From Chloroflexota bacterium (lineage in GTDB: Bacteria > Chloroflexota > UBA6077 > FW602-bin22 > CADDYW01): 64,000 nt of DNA. The notes beneath the pieces were generated by a model that did not search any database, had not been told where the DNA came from, and was given only the letters and a program-made list of their open reading frames with translations. Shown piece after piece: positions 19,092-27,334 of the stretch. Every line of letters starts with the position of its first letter. The stretch's first letter is position 1. Both the position numbers and the translations under genes were made by a program. The stretch lies in contig JAJPIK010000094.1 of the NCBI GenBank assembly GCA_021324795.1, positions 1 through 64,000 on the forward strand, given 5' to 3'.

Positions 19092-20912
19092 GTGCTCTGG
19101 CAATACAATCCGATCGACGTCGAGGCCGCGCTGGCCGCGGCGACGGCGAAGCCACCATTTCCGGCGATCACCGACCGCCCCGCCTGGGACGCAGTGCGTG
19201 AGCGTCTTGGGCCAAGTGACAGCGCCGAGTTGATCGCACGAGCCGAGATCGCTGCTCAGACACCGATCCCAGCTTTACCGGCCACCCTTTACCTCGAGTT
19301 TCAGCGCCGAGGTGAGCGCGAGGGATACCAGCGGCCGCAGAGCGCCCGGCGCGACGCGCTGAGCGCGCTCGTTCTCGCCGAGTGCCTGGAAAACCGAGGG
19401 CGTTTTCTTGATCCAATCCTCGACTACGCCTGGGCAATCTGCGAAGAAAGTAGCTGGGCGCTGCCTGCCCATCAGAGCGTACTGACTGACGTAAAGCACC
19501 CCTACCTTGATCTGGGCGTAGCCGGCACGGCACTACTCCTCGCCGAAATGGATCATCTGGTCGGCAGGAATCTGGATCCGCTGCTTGGCAAACGGATCCG
19601 CGACGAGGTCGACCGCCGCTGCTTTGAGCCGTTTCTGACCCGCCATGACTTCTGGTGGATGAATAATTCGACCTTGCGCCAGGTGAACAACTGGACGGCA
19701 GTCTGCGTCGGCGGTGTCGTCGGCGCAGCGACCTATCTCGAAAAGGACAACGCGCGCCTGGCCGAGTTGATTGCTCGGGGTGCTCGTTCGCTCACCGACT
19801 ACCTCGCCACTTTCGACGAGGACGGCGGCTCGAGCGAAGGCCCGGGCTACTGGTCGTATGGCTTTGGCTACTTCACGATCGTCGCCCAGCTCGTCGAGAA
19901 TCGCACCAACGGCCGGGTGCGCTTCCTCGACGGCGAGCAGATCCAGAAGATCGCCCGCTACCCGCTGCGCACCCTGCTCAGCCCCGGCGTCTACACCAAC
20001 TTCTCCGATTGCGACCGCGACGTCCGCCAGACTCAGCCACACCTGGTTTACCTCGCCGAGCGGCTGCAGATCCCCGAGCTACTGCCACTGGCTTATTCTC
20101 AGCCACCGGCCCAGCGCGAGCGGCAGCTCACCTGGGGGCTGCGTAGCCTGTTCTGGGTAGCCCCGCCATCGCGCGTACCCCTCAGTCTGGCCCGCGACGA
20201 CGTCTTCCGTGGCATGCAGTGGCTGATTGCCCGCTATGATCCAAACGATCCAAACGCGCTCGTCCTCGCCGCTAAGGGCGGCACCAACAGCGAGATGCAC
20301 AACCAGAACGACGTCGGCAATGTCATCATCCACCTCAATCAAGAGTCGCTCGTCGCCGATCTCGGGCGGGGTCGCTACAACCGCGACTACTTCGGTGCAC
20401 GCCGCTACGAATTCCTGGTGAACTCCTCGCTTGGCCACTCGGTACCGGTCGTCAACGGCCAGGCTCAACAGGCCGGTCGCGAGCACGCTGCCGTGTTGCT
20501 TGGCCGGGAGATCTCGGGCCAGCTCAGCCAGATGTGCCTGGAGCTGAAGGCGGCCTATCCCGATTCGGCCGACCTGACTAGCCTCCAACGGACGATTACC
20601 CTTTACCGCGAGCCGCCGACCGGCTGGATCTCGCTCGAAGATCGAGTCAGCTTCGCCAGCCGCCCTGGCCACTTCGAGAGCGTCCTGATTACGTTTGCTC
20701 CGGTCGACATCGGCGATGGCAGCGTCCTGATTCGCGGCGAGCGGGGTAGCCTGCGCGTTGAATACGATCCCAGCGTTGTCACCCCCCGCGTCGAGCAGAT
20801 CCCGGACGTGGATTTGGCAGAAGGCCCCACCGCGGTGAACCGGATCGTTTTCGCGTTGAAGGCGCCGGCCGGTGAAGCAACGGTGAGGTTGAAGCTGTCG
20901 CCAAGCGGCTGA
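19092..20912 (+). CDS. Heparinase II/III-like protein, probable polysaccharide lyase
   Basis: 606 residues from GTG 19092, selected because GGAGG lies five bases upstream; a TTG at 19080 is the other option. An all-alpha toroid N-terminal half (FWWMNNSTLRQVNNW, FDEDGGSSEGPGYWSYGFGYF) is followed by a beta-rich heparinase II/III-like domain with SEMHNQNDVGNVIIH, where His and Asp match metal/active positions of the family, and NSSLGHSVPVVNG. Related lyases cleave uronate-containing glycosaminoglycans or alginate. No signal peptide is visible, so it would act on imported oligosaccharides in the cytoplasm, which fits the neighbouring oligosaccharide-type ABC operon (inference). Confidence 0.8.
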   Translation: MLWQYNPIDVEAALAAATAKPPFPAITDRPAWDAVRERLGPSDSAELIARAEIAAQTPIPALPATLYLEFQRRGEREGYQRPQSARRDALSALVLAECLENRGRFLDPILDYAWAICEESSWALPAHQSVLTDVKHPYLDLGVAGTALLLAEMDHLVGRNLDPLLGKRIRDEVDRRCFEPFLTRHDFWWMNNSTLRQVNNWTAVCVGGVVGAATYLEKDNARLAELIARGARSLTDYLATFDEDGGSSEGPGYWSYGFGYFTIVAQLVENRTNGRVRFLDGEQIQKIARYPLRTLLSPGVYTNFSDCDRDVRQTQPHLVYLAERLQIPELLPLAYSQPPAQRERQLTWGLRSLFWVAPPSRVPLSLARDDVFRGMQWLIARYDPNDPNALVLAAKGGTNSEMHNQNDVGNVIIHLNQESLVADLGRGRYNRDYFGARRYEFLVNSSLGHSVPVVNGQAQQAGREHAAVLLGREISGQLSQMCLELKAAYPDSADLTSLQRTITLYREPPTGWISLEDRVSFASRPGHFESVLITFAPVDIGDGSVLIRGERGSLRVEYDPSVVTPRVEQIPDVDLAEGPTAVNRIVFALKAPAGEATVRLKLSPSG

Positions 20913-21142
20913 GGCGTGATCGTGCCTGTTCCCTCTTTCTCTGAGAGAAGGTGAGGATCATACTCTTGGCTAAGCGTCAGGAGCCTTTCCTTGCGCTTAG
21001 TGCTGCAGCCGCCAAGTCCGTATCACCTGCCATACTGATCTGTCATGCCCGACATTTTTGATGGCTGGACCACTTGGCATCACCGGGCCGTTGCTGAAAC
21101 ATCGCCCCGATACAGATCAGGCAAGCAGAGGAGCCGCCGAAG
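20913..21142. other. Short spacer with small inverted repeats
   Basis: Contains a TTCTCT/AGAGAA mini-hairpin near 20937-20949 and a CTAAGCG/CGCTTAG pair near 20971-20999, on the convergent side of the heparinase-like and thioredoxin-like genes; either could act as a terminator, though neither has a T-run. Nothing else is seen. Confidence 0.35.
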
Positions 21143-21913
21143 CTAATGAGCTGGAATCGGGCAACCGTCCGGACCACAAATACCGGCGGCCAGCTCCTCG
21201 GCGCGCTCGCGGGCGATTTGCGCGCGTTGCCAGGCCCAATCAATCGTCGGGTGGAACTTTTCCGGGTAGCGCGCCGCCCAGATCTGCTTGCGGATAACCA
21301 GATTCTCGGGATCCCGATGGAGGGCGTCTCGCCACTCCTGGACCGCTTCCTCGTGGCGTCCTACCGAATCGAGCAGACGCCCAAGGCGCAGCTTTGTCTC
21401 GATCAGCTCGCGCTCGGTGGAATCGAGCTGGTAAGGAACCTTCGGCGCTGGGCTTGGCCCCGGGTCTTCGCCGCGCAGGAAGCGCTCGACCGCGCCGACG
21501 TCCTCGGCCTTCTCGACCGAAAAGCCGCCGAACTTGCGGTAGCGGACCACTCCGTCAGCATCGACGAGAATGCCATTGGGGACCGCTTTGAAGCCGAGTA
21601 CGGTCGTAGTGATCCCATTCTCGTCAATCAACGTGGGGAAGCGCACGTGAGCCGCCTCGATAAACGGCCGAGCGCGCTCGCCGCCGTTGTGCTCCATGGC
21701 GATCGCGACGAGCTCAAAATCCGGGGATTGGTGTTCCTGGTAGAAGCGCTGCCACCCGGGCAGTTGCTCGCGGCAGCTTCACCAGGAGCCCCAAAAGAAC
21801 AACAACGCGCGCTTGCCTCGGAGATCCGCGAAGCGGAGCTGGCCATCGCCAAGCCGCGATAGCGCCAAATCGGGAAGCATGCTTCCCACCTCGATGACGG
21901 GTTCCGTTCTCAT
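21143..21913 (-). CDS. Thioredoxin-like (TlpA/redoxin) protein with in-frame UGA, probable selenoprotein
   Basis: From ATG 21913 (GGAGGA a few bases upstream) the frame runs 256 codons with one internal TGA, codon 45 (21779-21781). Context is FFWGSW-TGA-SCREQLPGW. The W-x-x-W/F-[redox residue]...C-R-x-x-L-P setting is that of TlpA-like proteins, and the TGA sits where the first redox Cys is expected. The rest is standard: IAMEHNGGERARPF, GITTTVLGFKAVPNGILVDADGVV (cis-Pro loop), then a TPR-like helical part (LGRLLDSVGRHEEAVQEWRDAL) and a C-terminal CGPDGC. A 5-bp stem with a five-base loop starts 20 nt after the UGA. If UGA is read as stop, only 44 residues or an internally started 184-residue remnant would form. 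The motif would be U-x-C, not UxxC. Confidence 0.7.
21749..21763 (-). promoter_or_regulatory. Candidate bacterial SECIS hairpin
   Basis: On the minus strand CTGCC and GGCAG (5 bp) enclose the loop CGGGU. The loop starts 20 nt after the UGA codon and has a G at its second position. This satisfies the published general model of bacterial SECIS elements (apical loop 3-14 nt, G among its first two bases, 16-37 nt from UGA). It is also simply coding sequence, so chance cannot be excluded. Confidence 0.5.
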
Positions 21914-22081
21914 GTGCTCCTCCGCGACTACGATAGCACACGTCTGGGTATCAGGCAAGCGAAGGGGTCTTCGAATTTGCTACCATGAGTACCTTGCCTA
22001 ACGCTTAGTCGATAATTGTCGATAGTAATAACGGTATTCATTGAAACAATTTGGCCAGGCGTGCGTTAAGAGGAGACAGAG

Positions 22082-22657
22082 GTGGAGGAGGATCAGCGCG
22101 CGCAGTTGATGGTCGCAGGCCGAGACGAAGCGCTCATTGCCGCGGCGAGCACGGGTGACGTTCAGGCGTTTGCCGTGCTCTATGATCGGCATCTCGAGCG
22201 TGTCTATCGTCACGTCTACTACCGGGTCGGGAATCGGGCCGATGCCGAGGATTTGACCCAGCAAGTCTTCTTACATGCCTGGCAGGCCATCGGTCGTTTT
22301 CAGCGGACGGGGGCACCGTTCGCGGCGTGGTTGTTGACAATCGCCCACAACCTGCTGGTGAGCGCGTATCGCCGAGCGAAGGACGTACAGCCGCTCGACC
22401 TTGATCCGGCGACCCTGGCGCGTTGGGCCAACCCGGAGGCGGAAGCGTTCGCCCAGTTCGATCGTCGGGCCGTGCGGGAGGCGATCCTCCATTTGAAGCC
22501 AGACCAACAGCAGGTGATCATTCTGCGTTTCGTAGAAAACTTCGAGTATGGCGCAATCGCGGCGGTGTTGGGAAAGAGTGAAGGGAATATTCGCGTCATC
22601 CAGCACCGCGCTTTGGCAGAATTACGCCGACTCCTGGCGCACAAGGTGAAAGTCTGA
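22082..22657 (+). CDS. ECF-type RNA polymerase sigma factor
   Basis: 191 residues from GTG 22082 with GAGGAG upstream. Region 2: VLYDRHLERVYRHVYYRVGNRADAEDLTQQVFLHAW; region 4: HLKPDQQQVIILRFVENFEYGAIAAVLGKSEGNIRVIQHRAL with a helix-turn-helix. No region 3, as expected for ECF sigma factors. The stop overlaps the ATG of the DUF5667 membrane protein by one base (TGATG), so the two are co-translated and the partner probably controls the sigma factor. Upstream, TGAAAC near 22040 and a GCGTT about 16 bases later faintly resemble an ECF promoter, and GTCGATA is repeated twice near 22005-22025. Confidence 0.92.
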   Translation: MEEDQRAQLMVAGRDEALIAAASTGDVQAFAVLYDRHLERVYRHVYYRVGNRADAEDLTQQVFLHAWQAIGRFQRTGAPFAAWLLTIAHNLLVSAYRRAKDVQPLDLDPATLARWANPEAEAFAQFDRRAVREAILHLKPDQQQVIILRFVENFEYGAIAAVLGKSEGNIRVIQHRALAELRRLLAHKVKV

Positions 22658-24375
22658 TGGCAAAGCTCAGCCCGGAGGTTCTCGCCCAGTGTCTCGACGA
22701 CGTTCAGTCGGGTCAGTCGACGCCGGAGGAGTGTTTGGCGTCCCACCCGGCGCTCGCCGCCGAGCTGCAAGAGCTCTTGGGCATCGTTCAAGCGATCACC
22801 CCTCCCCCGCCGGTCACACCCGAGCTAGCGTTTCGTGCGTTAGGGCGGGCTCAGCTCATCACGGCGATCAACGCCCAGAAAGCTCCCGTAACAAAATCTG
22901 CCTTCTGGCGTTTGAGAGAGCTGACGGTTGGCCGCTTGGACTGGCGGACAACCGAATTTGCCACTCGGAGACTGGGAATGCCCGCGCTGATCATCGCTCT
23001 CATCCTTACGCTCACCGCCGCGGCGGGAGGCGGCACCGTTTACGCCGCCCAGGGAACCCTCCCCGGTGACGCCCTGTATCCGGTCAAGGTCGCGGCCGAG
23101 CAGGTCCAAGTCATCCTCGCGACGACCGATCAGGCCAAGGCCCAGACGTACCTGACCCTGACGGACAAGCGGCTGATCGAGATTCAAGAGGCGATCCAAA
23201 GCGGACGACCGGCGGCAGCCAGCATGGCGTCCGAAGCCCTCGCCCAGGAGGTGACCCAGGCGAATCAGCATCTAACGCAGGCGGCCACGTCTGGCCAGGA
23301 TGTCAGCAGTCTTGCCACTCGGCTTGCTTCCAACTTGAATCAGGTGGAGTCCGCGTTGACCGCAGCGCAAGCGCGCGCACCGGCGTCGGCACAAACCGCG
23401 CTTGGCCAAGCTTTGCAGGCAGCGACGACGGGACTGACCATCGCCAGCACCTACGTTCCGAGCACGCCGCTAGCGCAGCGCGCCTTACCCCCCGTGACGA
23501 CCGTCGTGACAGGAGCCGAGCCGACCGATACCACGAGTACGGAAGCGGCAAGCGTCTTAGTGACCCCAGGGGCGACTGGCGCCATCTCGACCACGGTCTC
23601 GGCGGCCGTCACCCAGCTCATCTCCACGACCCAGACGCTGCAGGCCGATCCGCTGGTCCCCGGTCAGAGCTATGAGGGTCTGCTGGCCAAGCTCGAGGCG
23701 GCGCAGGCCGCGCTCGCGCGGGGTCAGACTGACGTCGCGATCCGAATCCTGGATGCCTTCTTGGGGGAACTGAACGCGCAGGAACGCTCTGGCCACATCA
23801 GCGCCGACAACTACGCCGCCCTTTACGCGGGCTATAGCAACCTGGTCACCAGCCTGGGAGCGACACCGAAGGCAACCGTCATTCCGGTCCGCCCTAGTCC
23901 GCAAGCTGGCCAAGCCGACGGCACATCCGAAGCGACGCCGACAGACGGTGACGCGCCTGGACTGATGGCTCGGCCGACTCCCGAGCCCTCGCCGGTCGAC
24001 GACCGCCGCCCCAGCGGGAGACCGACCGAGATCCCCGCACTCCCGAGCCAGGCGGCGCAACCCACGGCGAAACCCACCGAAGCGGTCGTTCCGCCGGCTG
24101 TGCCGACCCCGCACAGTAAGCCCACCGAAGTGCCACCGGCGGTGCCGACTCCGCGTAGCGCGCCAACCCAGGTGCCGGCCACCACGATCCCCTCGCCAGC
24201 TGCCCAGCCGACCGCGCCGAGTGCGCCGACGCAAGTGCCGCCAACTTCCGTCCCAACGGCGGCCGCCCAACCAACCGCCCATAGTGCGCCGACGTCGGTG
24301 CCTCCATCCCCCGCTTCGCCCCAACCACCGCGGTCGACCGAGGCACCGACTACTCCACCGTCCAAGCGACGATAG
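22657..24375 (+). CDS. DUF5667 membrane protein with long Pro/Thr-rich C-terminal tail, likely sigma-factor partner
   Basis: 572 residues. A cytoplasmic N-terminal part (1-105) includes a short acidic-helical segment (SPEVLAQCLDDVQSGQS). One membrane helix (about 108-130) is followed by AAQGTLPGDALYPVK, the hallmark of DUF5667. Then come helical Ala/Gln-rich repeats (to about 250), a second helical section (310-395), and from about 400 a tail built of PTxxPT/SVPTAAAQPT-like repeats, probably spanning the cell wall. Co-translation with the ECF sigma factor suggests an anti-sigma or sensor role, as in related Actinobacteria/Chloroflexota pairs (inference). No enzymatic motif. Confidence 0.8.
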   Translation: MAKLSPEVLAQCLDDVQSGQSTPEECLASHPALAAELQELLGIVQAITPPPPVTPELAFRALGRAQLITAINAQKAPVTKSAFWRLRELTVGRLDWRTTEFATRRLGMPALIIALILTLTAAAGGGTVYAAQGTLPGDALYPVKVAAEQVQVILATTDQAKAQTYLTLTDKRLIEIQEAIQSGRPAAASMASEALAQEVTQANQHLTQAATSGQDVSSLATRLASNLNQVESALTAAQARAPASAQTALGQALQAATTGLTIASTYVPSTPLAQRALPPVTTVVTGAEPTDTTSTEAASVLVTPGATGAISTTVSAAVTQLISTTQTLQADPLVPGQSYEGLLAKLEAAQAALARGQTDVAIRILDAFLGELNAQERSGHISADNYAALYAGYSNLVTSLGATPKATVIPVRPSPQAGQADGTSEATPTDGDAPGLMARPTPEPSPVDDRRPSGRPTEIPALPSQAAQPTAKPTEAVVPPAVPTPHSKPTEVPPAVPTPRSAPTQVPATTIPSPAAQPTAPSAPTQVPPTSVPTAAAQPTAHSAPTSVPPSPASPQPPRSTEAPTTPPSKRR

Positions 24376-24448
24376 CAAAGATCTTCTCCGAGCGCCACGG
24401 CAAACCAAGCCCGACCGTGGCGCTCGGCAGGTGAGGCGTGGCTTACAC

Positions 24449-24598
24449 CGAGCGGTTGAAATTCCAGATCTCCTGATCGCGGCCATCGCCGAGCGCGAGC
24501 ATCTCACCCTCCTGCACTACGACGCGGACTATGACTTCGTCGCAACCGTCACGAGACAAGCAATGCAGTGGGTGGTCTCTCGGGGATCGGTTCCTTGA
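24449..24598 (+). pseudogene. C-terminal remnant of a VapC-type PIN-domain toxin
   Basis: The frame encodes VEIPDLLIAAIAEREHLTLLHYDADYDFVA...WVVSRGSVP. This matches the last third of PIN toxins, with the Asp residues of PDLLIAA and HYDADYD. The start, the first catalytic Asp and the antitoxin gene are all missing; the frame continues upstream without family similarity. It is a fossil lying between the DUF5667 gene and the sugar transporter promoter. Confidence 0.6.
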
Positions 24599-24642
24599 GA
24601 AGGGGCGTCAAGTTGCCACGCCCGACCCTCCCACGCAACGCT

Positions 24643-24670
24643 TGACAGGGGTTTAATGGGTTGTACAATG
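24643..24670 (+). promoter_or_regulatory. Sigma-70-type promoter of the first CUT1 sugar transporter
   Basis: TTGACA (24643-24648), a 16-base spacer and TACAAT (24665-24670), 39 bases before the start codon of the binding protein. Confidence 0.75.
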
Positions 24671-24709
24671 GGCACATTAGGTCATCCACGATGGGAGGAA
24701 AGGCAAGCT

Positions 24710-26275
24710 ATGGCAGCTTTGACGTCTTTCAACGCGCAGCCCGTGTCCCGGCGTCGTCTCCTGACGGGTGGACTGGTCCTGGGCAGCTTGTTCGTCGCTT
24801 CCTGTGCGCAGCAAGCTGCGTCGTCGCCAACCGCCGCGTCCGGGACGAGCGCAGCACCCAGCTCGGCGCCGCCGACCACGTCGTCCGCACCGGCCGCGAG
24901 CACGGCCGCGCCGCCTGCGGCGACGAGCGCTGCCCCGGCCGCAGCTAGCCAAGCTTCTCCGACCGCAGCGCCAGCCGCCGCCTCGGCGCCCCAGGCAAGC
25001 AACGCCGCGCCAGTGATCCCTCTGTGGGATTCGAGCACGACGAGCCTCCCGGCTCAGAAAACGGTCCTGGACAACTTTCAGAAGCAGCACCCCGACATCA
25101 AGGTTCAACCGGTTTATGTCCCGAAGGACCAGTATGATCAGAAGGCCGATCTGATGGTGGCGGCAGGCAATGGTCCCTCGATCTTTTTCCCCGATGCCAG
25201 TCGCTGCTACCGCTATTATGCCGCAAAGGGCCTGATTCTTAATCTGGATCCGCTGATCGCACGCGACAAGTACTCTTTGGACGACTTCGTCCCCAACGTC
25301 GTGGCGGGCTGCAAGTTCAAGGGCAGTATGATGGCGCTGCCGAAGTCTCAATCGCCGTGGGTGCTTTTTTACAATAAGACCGCCTTCGACAAAGCCAAAG
25401 TTCCCTATCCGCCGTCCAACTGGAGCGATCCGAGCTGGACCTGGGACAAGTTCGTCGACATCGCCAAGTCGCTGACGATCACCCAGAATGGCCGGGTCAC
25501 CCAGTTCGGGACCGGCAGCCACTTCAACAGTGGCTGGACGGCCGGTTGGGCTTTCGGTGGATGGTGGTACAACCACGACTGGCTGGATACCGGCTGGGTC
25601 ACCAAATACAATGCCCCGGACGACCCGAACGTTGCCCTGGGTGTGCAGTACTGGGCGGACATGGCCAACAAATATCACGTCGCGCCCACCGCGGCCGAAG
25701 CGCAAAGCGTCCAGGCCGACGTCGCCGAGATCTTCATGACCGGGCGCCTGGCGACCTGGTTCGTCCAGGTCGGCCGCTTTGGCCAGTACGCCAAGATCAA
25801 AGACTTCGAGTGGGGGATCGCCGCCTGGCCGCACAATCCGAAGGACAAGATGCCGCTGCACCACGGCGACTGGCGGGATCAGGATGCGATTTTCAAGAAT
25901 ACGCCGAATCCCGAGGGCTCGTGGGAATTCCTGAAGTACGTCGACGGTCCGGAGGGGCAGCAGATTCTGCTGGTGCAGCAAGGGGACGCGAGTAACCGAA
26001 AATCCCTCCAGCAGCCCTGGATCGATTACTGGTCGAAGCAGATCCCCGCCCTGGCTGACCAGCTCAAAGTCGCGACCGACGCGATGACCTTCGACTACTT
26101 CACGCCGGATAACTGGAGTGTCAATCATTCGCCGATTAGCGACAAGGTGCTCAAGCCGGCCCTCGACAAGGTGAGCATCGGTCAGCAAACGGCGGCGGAC
26201 ACGATCAAGCAGATCAAGCCACAGGTGGACGCGGCGATTGCCGACACTCTGAAGACTATGGGCTATCAAAGCTAG
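24710..26275 (+). CDS. CUT1-type sugar ABC transporter substrate-binding lipoprotein
   Basis: 521 residues from ATG 24710 (GGGAGGAAAGG upstream). Signal: SRRRLLTGGLVLGSLFVASC, with RR and a lipobox ending at Cys32; then an Ala/Ser/Pro linker to about residue 100 and the family 1 solute-binding fold (VIPLWDSSTTSLPAQKTVLDNFQKQHP, DQKADLMVAAGNGPSIFFPDAS, FLKYVDGPEGQQI). Many aromatic residues (WNWAFGGWWYNHDW-type cluster near 280) suit sugar stacking. Followed by two permeases; an ATPase gene is absent. Confidence 0.9.
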   Translation: MAALTSFNAQPVSRRRLLTGGLVLGSLFVASCAQQAASSPTAASGTSAAPSSAPPTTSSAPAASTAAPPAATSAAPAAASQASPTAAPAAASAPQASNAAPVIPLWDSSTTSLPAQKTVLDNFQKQHPDIKVQPVYVPKDQYDQKADLMVAAGNGPSIFFPDASRCYRYYAAKGLILNLDPLIARDKYSLDDFVPNVVAGCKFKGSMMALPKSQSPWVLFYNKTAFDKAKVPYPPSNWSDPSWTWDKFVDIAKSLTITQNGRVTQFGTGSHFNSGWTAGWAFGGWWYNHDWLDTGWVTKYNAPDDPNVALGVQYWADMANKYHVAPTAAEAQSVQADVAEIFMTGRLATWFVQVGRFGQYAKIKDFEWGIAAWPHNPKDKMPLHHGDWRDQDAIFKNTPNPEGSWEFLKYVDGPEGQQILLVQQGDASNRKSLQQPWIDYWSKQIPALADQLKVATDAMTFDYFTPDNWSVNHSPISDKVLKPALDKVSIGQQTAADTIKQIKPQVDAAIADTLKTMGYQS

Positions 26276-26308
26276 ACCATTTTGTCGGAAGCTGTGTCTA
26301 ACGGGCGA

Positions 26309-26349
26309 GCTGCCTACCCCCTCTTCCTCTAGGAGAGGGGGTAGGCAGC
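26309..26349 (+). terminator. Strong hairpin between binding protein and permease genes
   Basis: Perfect 16-base arms (26309-26324 and 26334-26349, GCTGCCTACCCCCTCT and its complement) with a nine-base loop, about 35 bases after the receptor stop. No T-run follows. In transporter operons such a hairpin often stabilises the receptor mRNA and lowers permease expression; that role is inferred. The same C/G-tract class occurs elsewhere in the window. Confidence 0.65.
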
Positions 26350-26389
26350 ACACTCGGCAGCTACGGGATGGTGAAAACTGCTGCAAGGC

Positions 26390-27334
26390 GTGATAGCGAT
26401 GATTACTACTCGCTCAATTCGCCCTCGTCGCACCGGCTCGCTCGCGCGCCGGGAGGAGATCGCGTTCTACCTGTTTGCCAGTCCCTGGCTCATCGGATTC
26501 CTCATTTGGACCGCGGGGCCGATGATCGCCTCGCTGGTACTCAGCCTGGCGCACTACGACGTGATTACGCCCCCGCAGTTTACCGGGCTGGATAACTACA
26601 TCAAAATGCTTACGAACGATCCCCTGGTTTGGCAGTCGCTCAAGGTCACTATCTTCTACGCGCTCGGCTCGGTCCCCCTCGGCCTCGTTTCGGCGCTGAT
26701 CCTTGCCCTCTTGATGAATCAGCAGGTGCGCGGGATTGCCGTCTTCCGGACTATCTACTACATTCCAGCGATCATCTCCGGCGTACCGGTCGCCTTGCTC
26801 TGGATGTGGATCTTCAACCCGGATTTTGGGATCATCAATAACGCCCTGGCCGCGTTGGGCGTCGTCGGTCCGCAGTGGCTCTTCAGCGAGACCTGGGTCA
26901 TTCCCTCCTTCATTATCATGAGCCTCTGGACGATCGGTGGCCCGATGATCATCTATCTAGCGGGCCTACAAGGGATTCCTCAGCACCTCTACGAGGCCGC
27001 CGAGATCGACGGCGCCGGGCCCTGGGCGAAGTTCGTTAACGTGACCCTGCCGATGATCTCGCCGATCATCTTCTTCAACGCGGTGATGTCAGTGATCGCT
27101 TCGTTTCAGATCTTCACGCCGGCCTACGTCATGACCCGGGGCGGTCCGGCGAACGCGAGCCTGTTCGTCGGCCTCTACCTCTACGAAAATGCCTTCCAGT
27201 ACTTCCAGATGGGCTACGCCTCGGCGCTCGCCTGGCTCGTCTTCCTGATCATCCTCCTGTTGACCCTGCTGGTCATTCGCTCCTCGCCTTACTGGGTCTA
27301 TTACGAGGGCGGCAGCGGCGAGGGGAGGCTCTAA
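26390..27334 (+). CDS. CUT1 sugar ABC transporter permease (MalF/UgpA-like)
   Basis: 314 residues from GTG 26390 (ATG 26399 also possible). Six helices; the first follows RREEIAFYLFASPWLIGFLIW. The EAA loop is EAAEIDGAGPWAKFVNVTLPMISP. The C-terminal helix is LVFLIILLLTLLVI. It shares a one-base overlap with the next permease (27334) and forms the heteromeric channel with it. Energy must come from an ATPase encoded elsewhere. Confidence 0.93.
   Translation: MIAMITTRSIRPRRTGSLARREEIAFYLFASPWLIGFLIWTAGPMIASLVLSLAHYDVITPPQFTGLDNYIKMLTNDPLVWQSLKVTIFYALGSVPLGLVSALILALLMNQQVRGIAVFRTIYYIPAIISGVPVALLWMWIFNPDFGIINNALAALGVVGPQWLFSETWVIPSFIIMSLWTIGGPMIIYLAGLQGIPQHLYEAAEIDGAGPWAKFVNVTLPMISPIIFFNAVMSVIASFQIFTPAYVMTRGGPANASLFVGLYLYENAFQYFQMGYASALAWLVFLIILLLTLLVIRSSPYWVYYEGGSGEGRL

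Noticed and set aside
23557-24507. Minus-strand 316-codon frame
   Set aside because: Arg/Gly-rich antisense of the DUF5667 Pro/Thr tail; typical composition artefact.
26309-26349. CRISPR-like repeat
   Set aside because: It is a single hairpin; no regularly spaced copies or spacers occur anywhere in the window.
24677-26386. Minus-strand 569-codon frame covering the first sugar-binding protein
   Set aside because: The opposite strand has a promoter, ribosome site, lipobox and a known fold; the minus frame has none.
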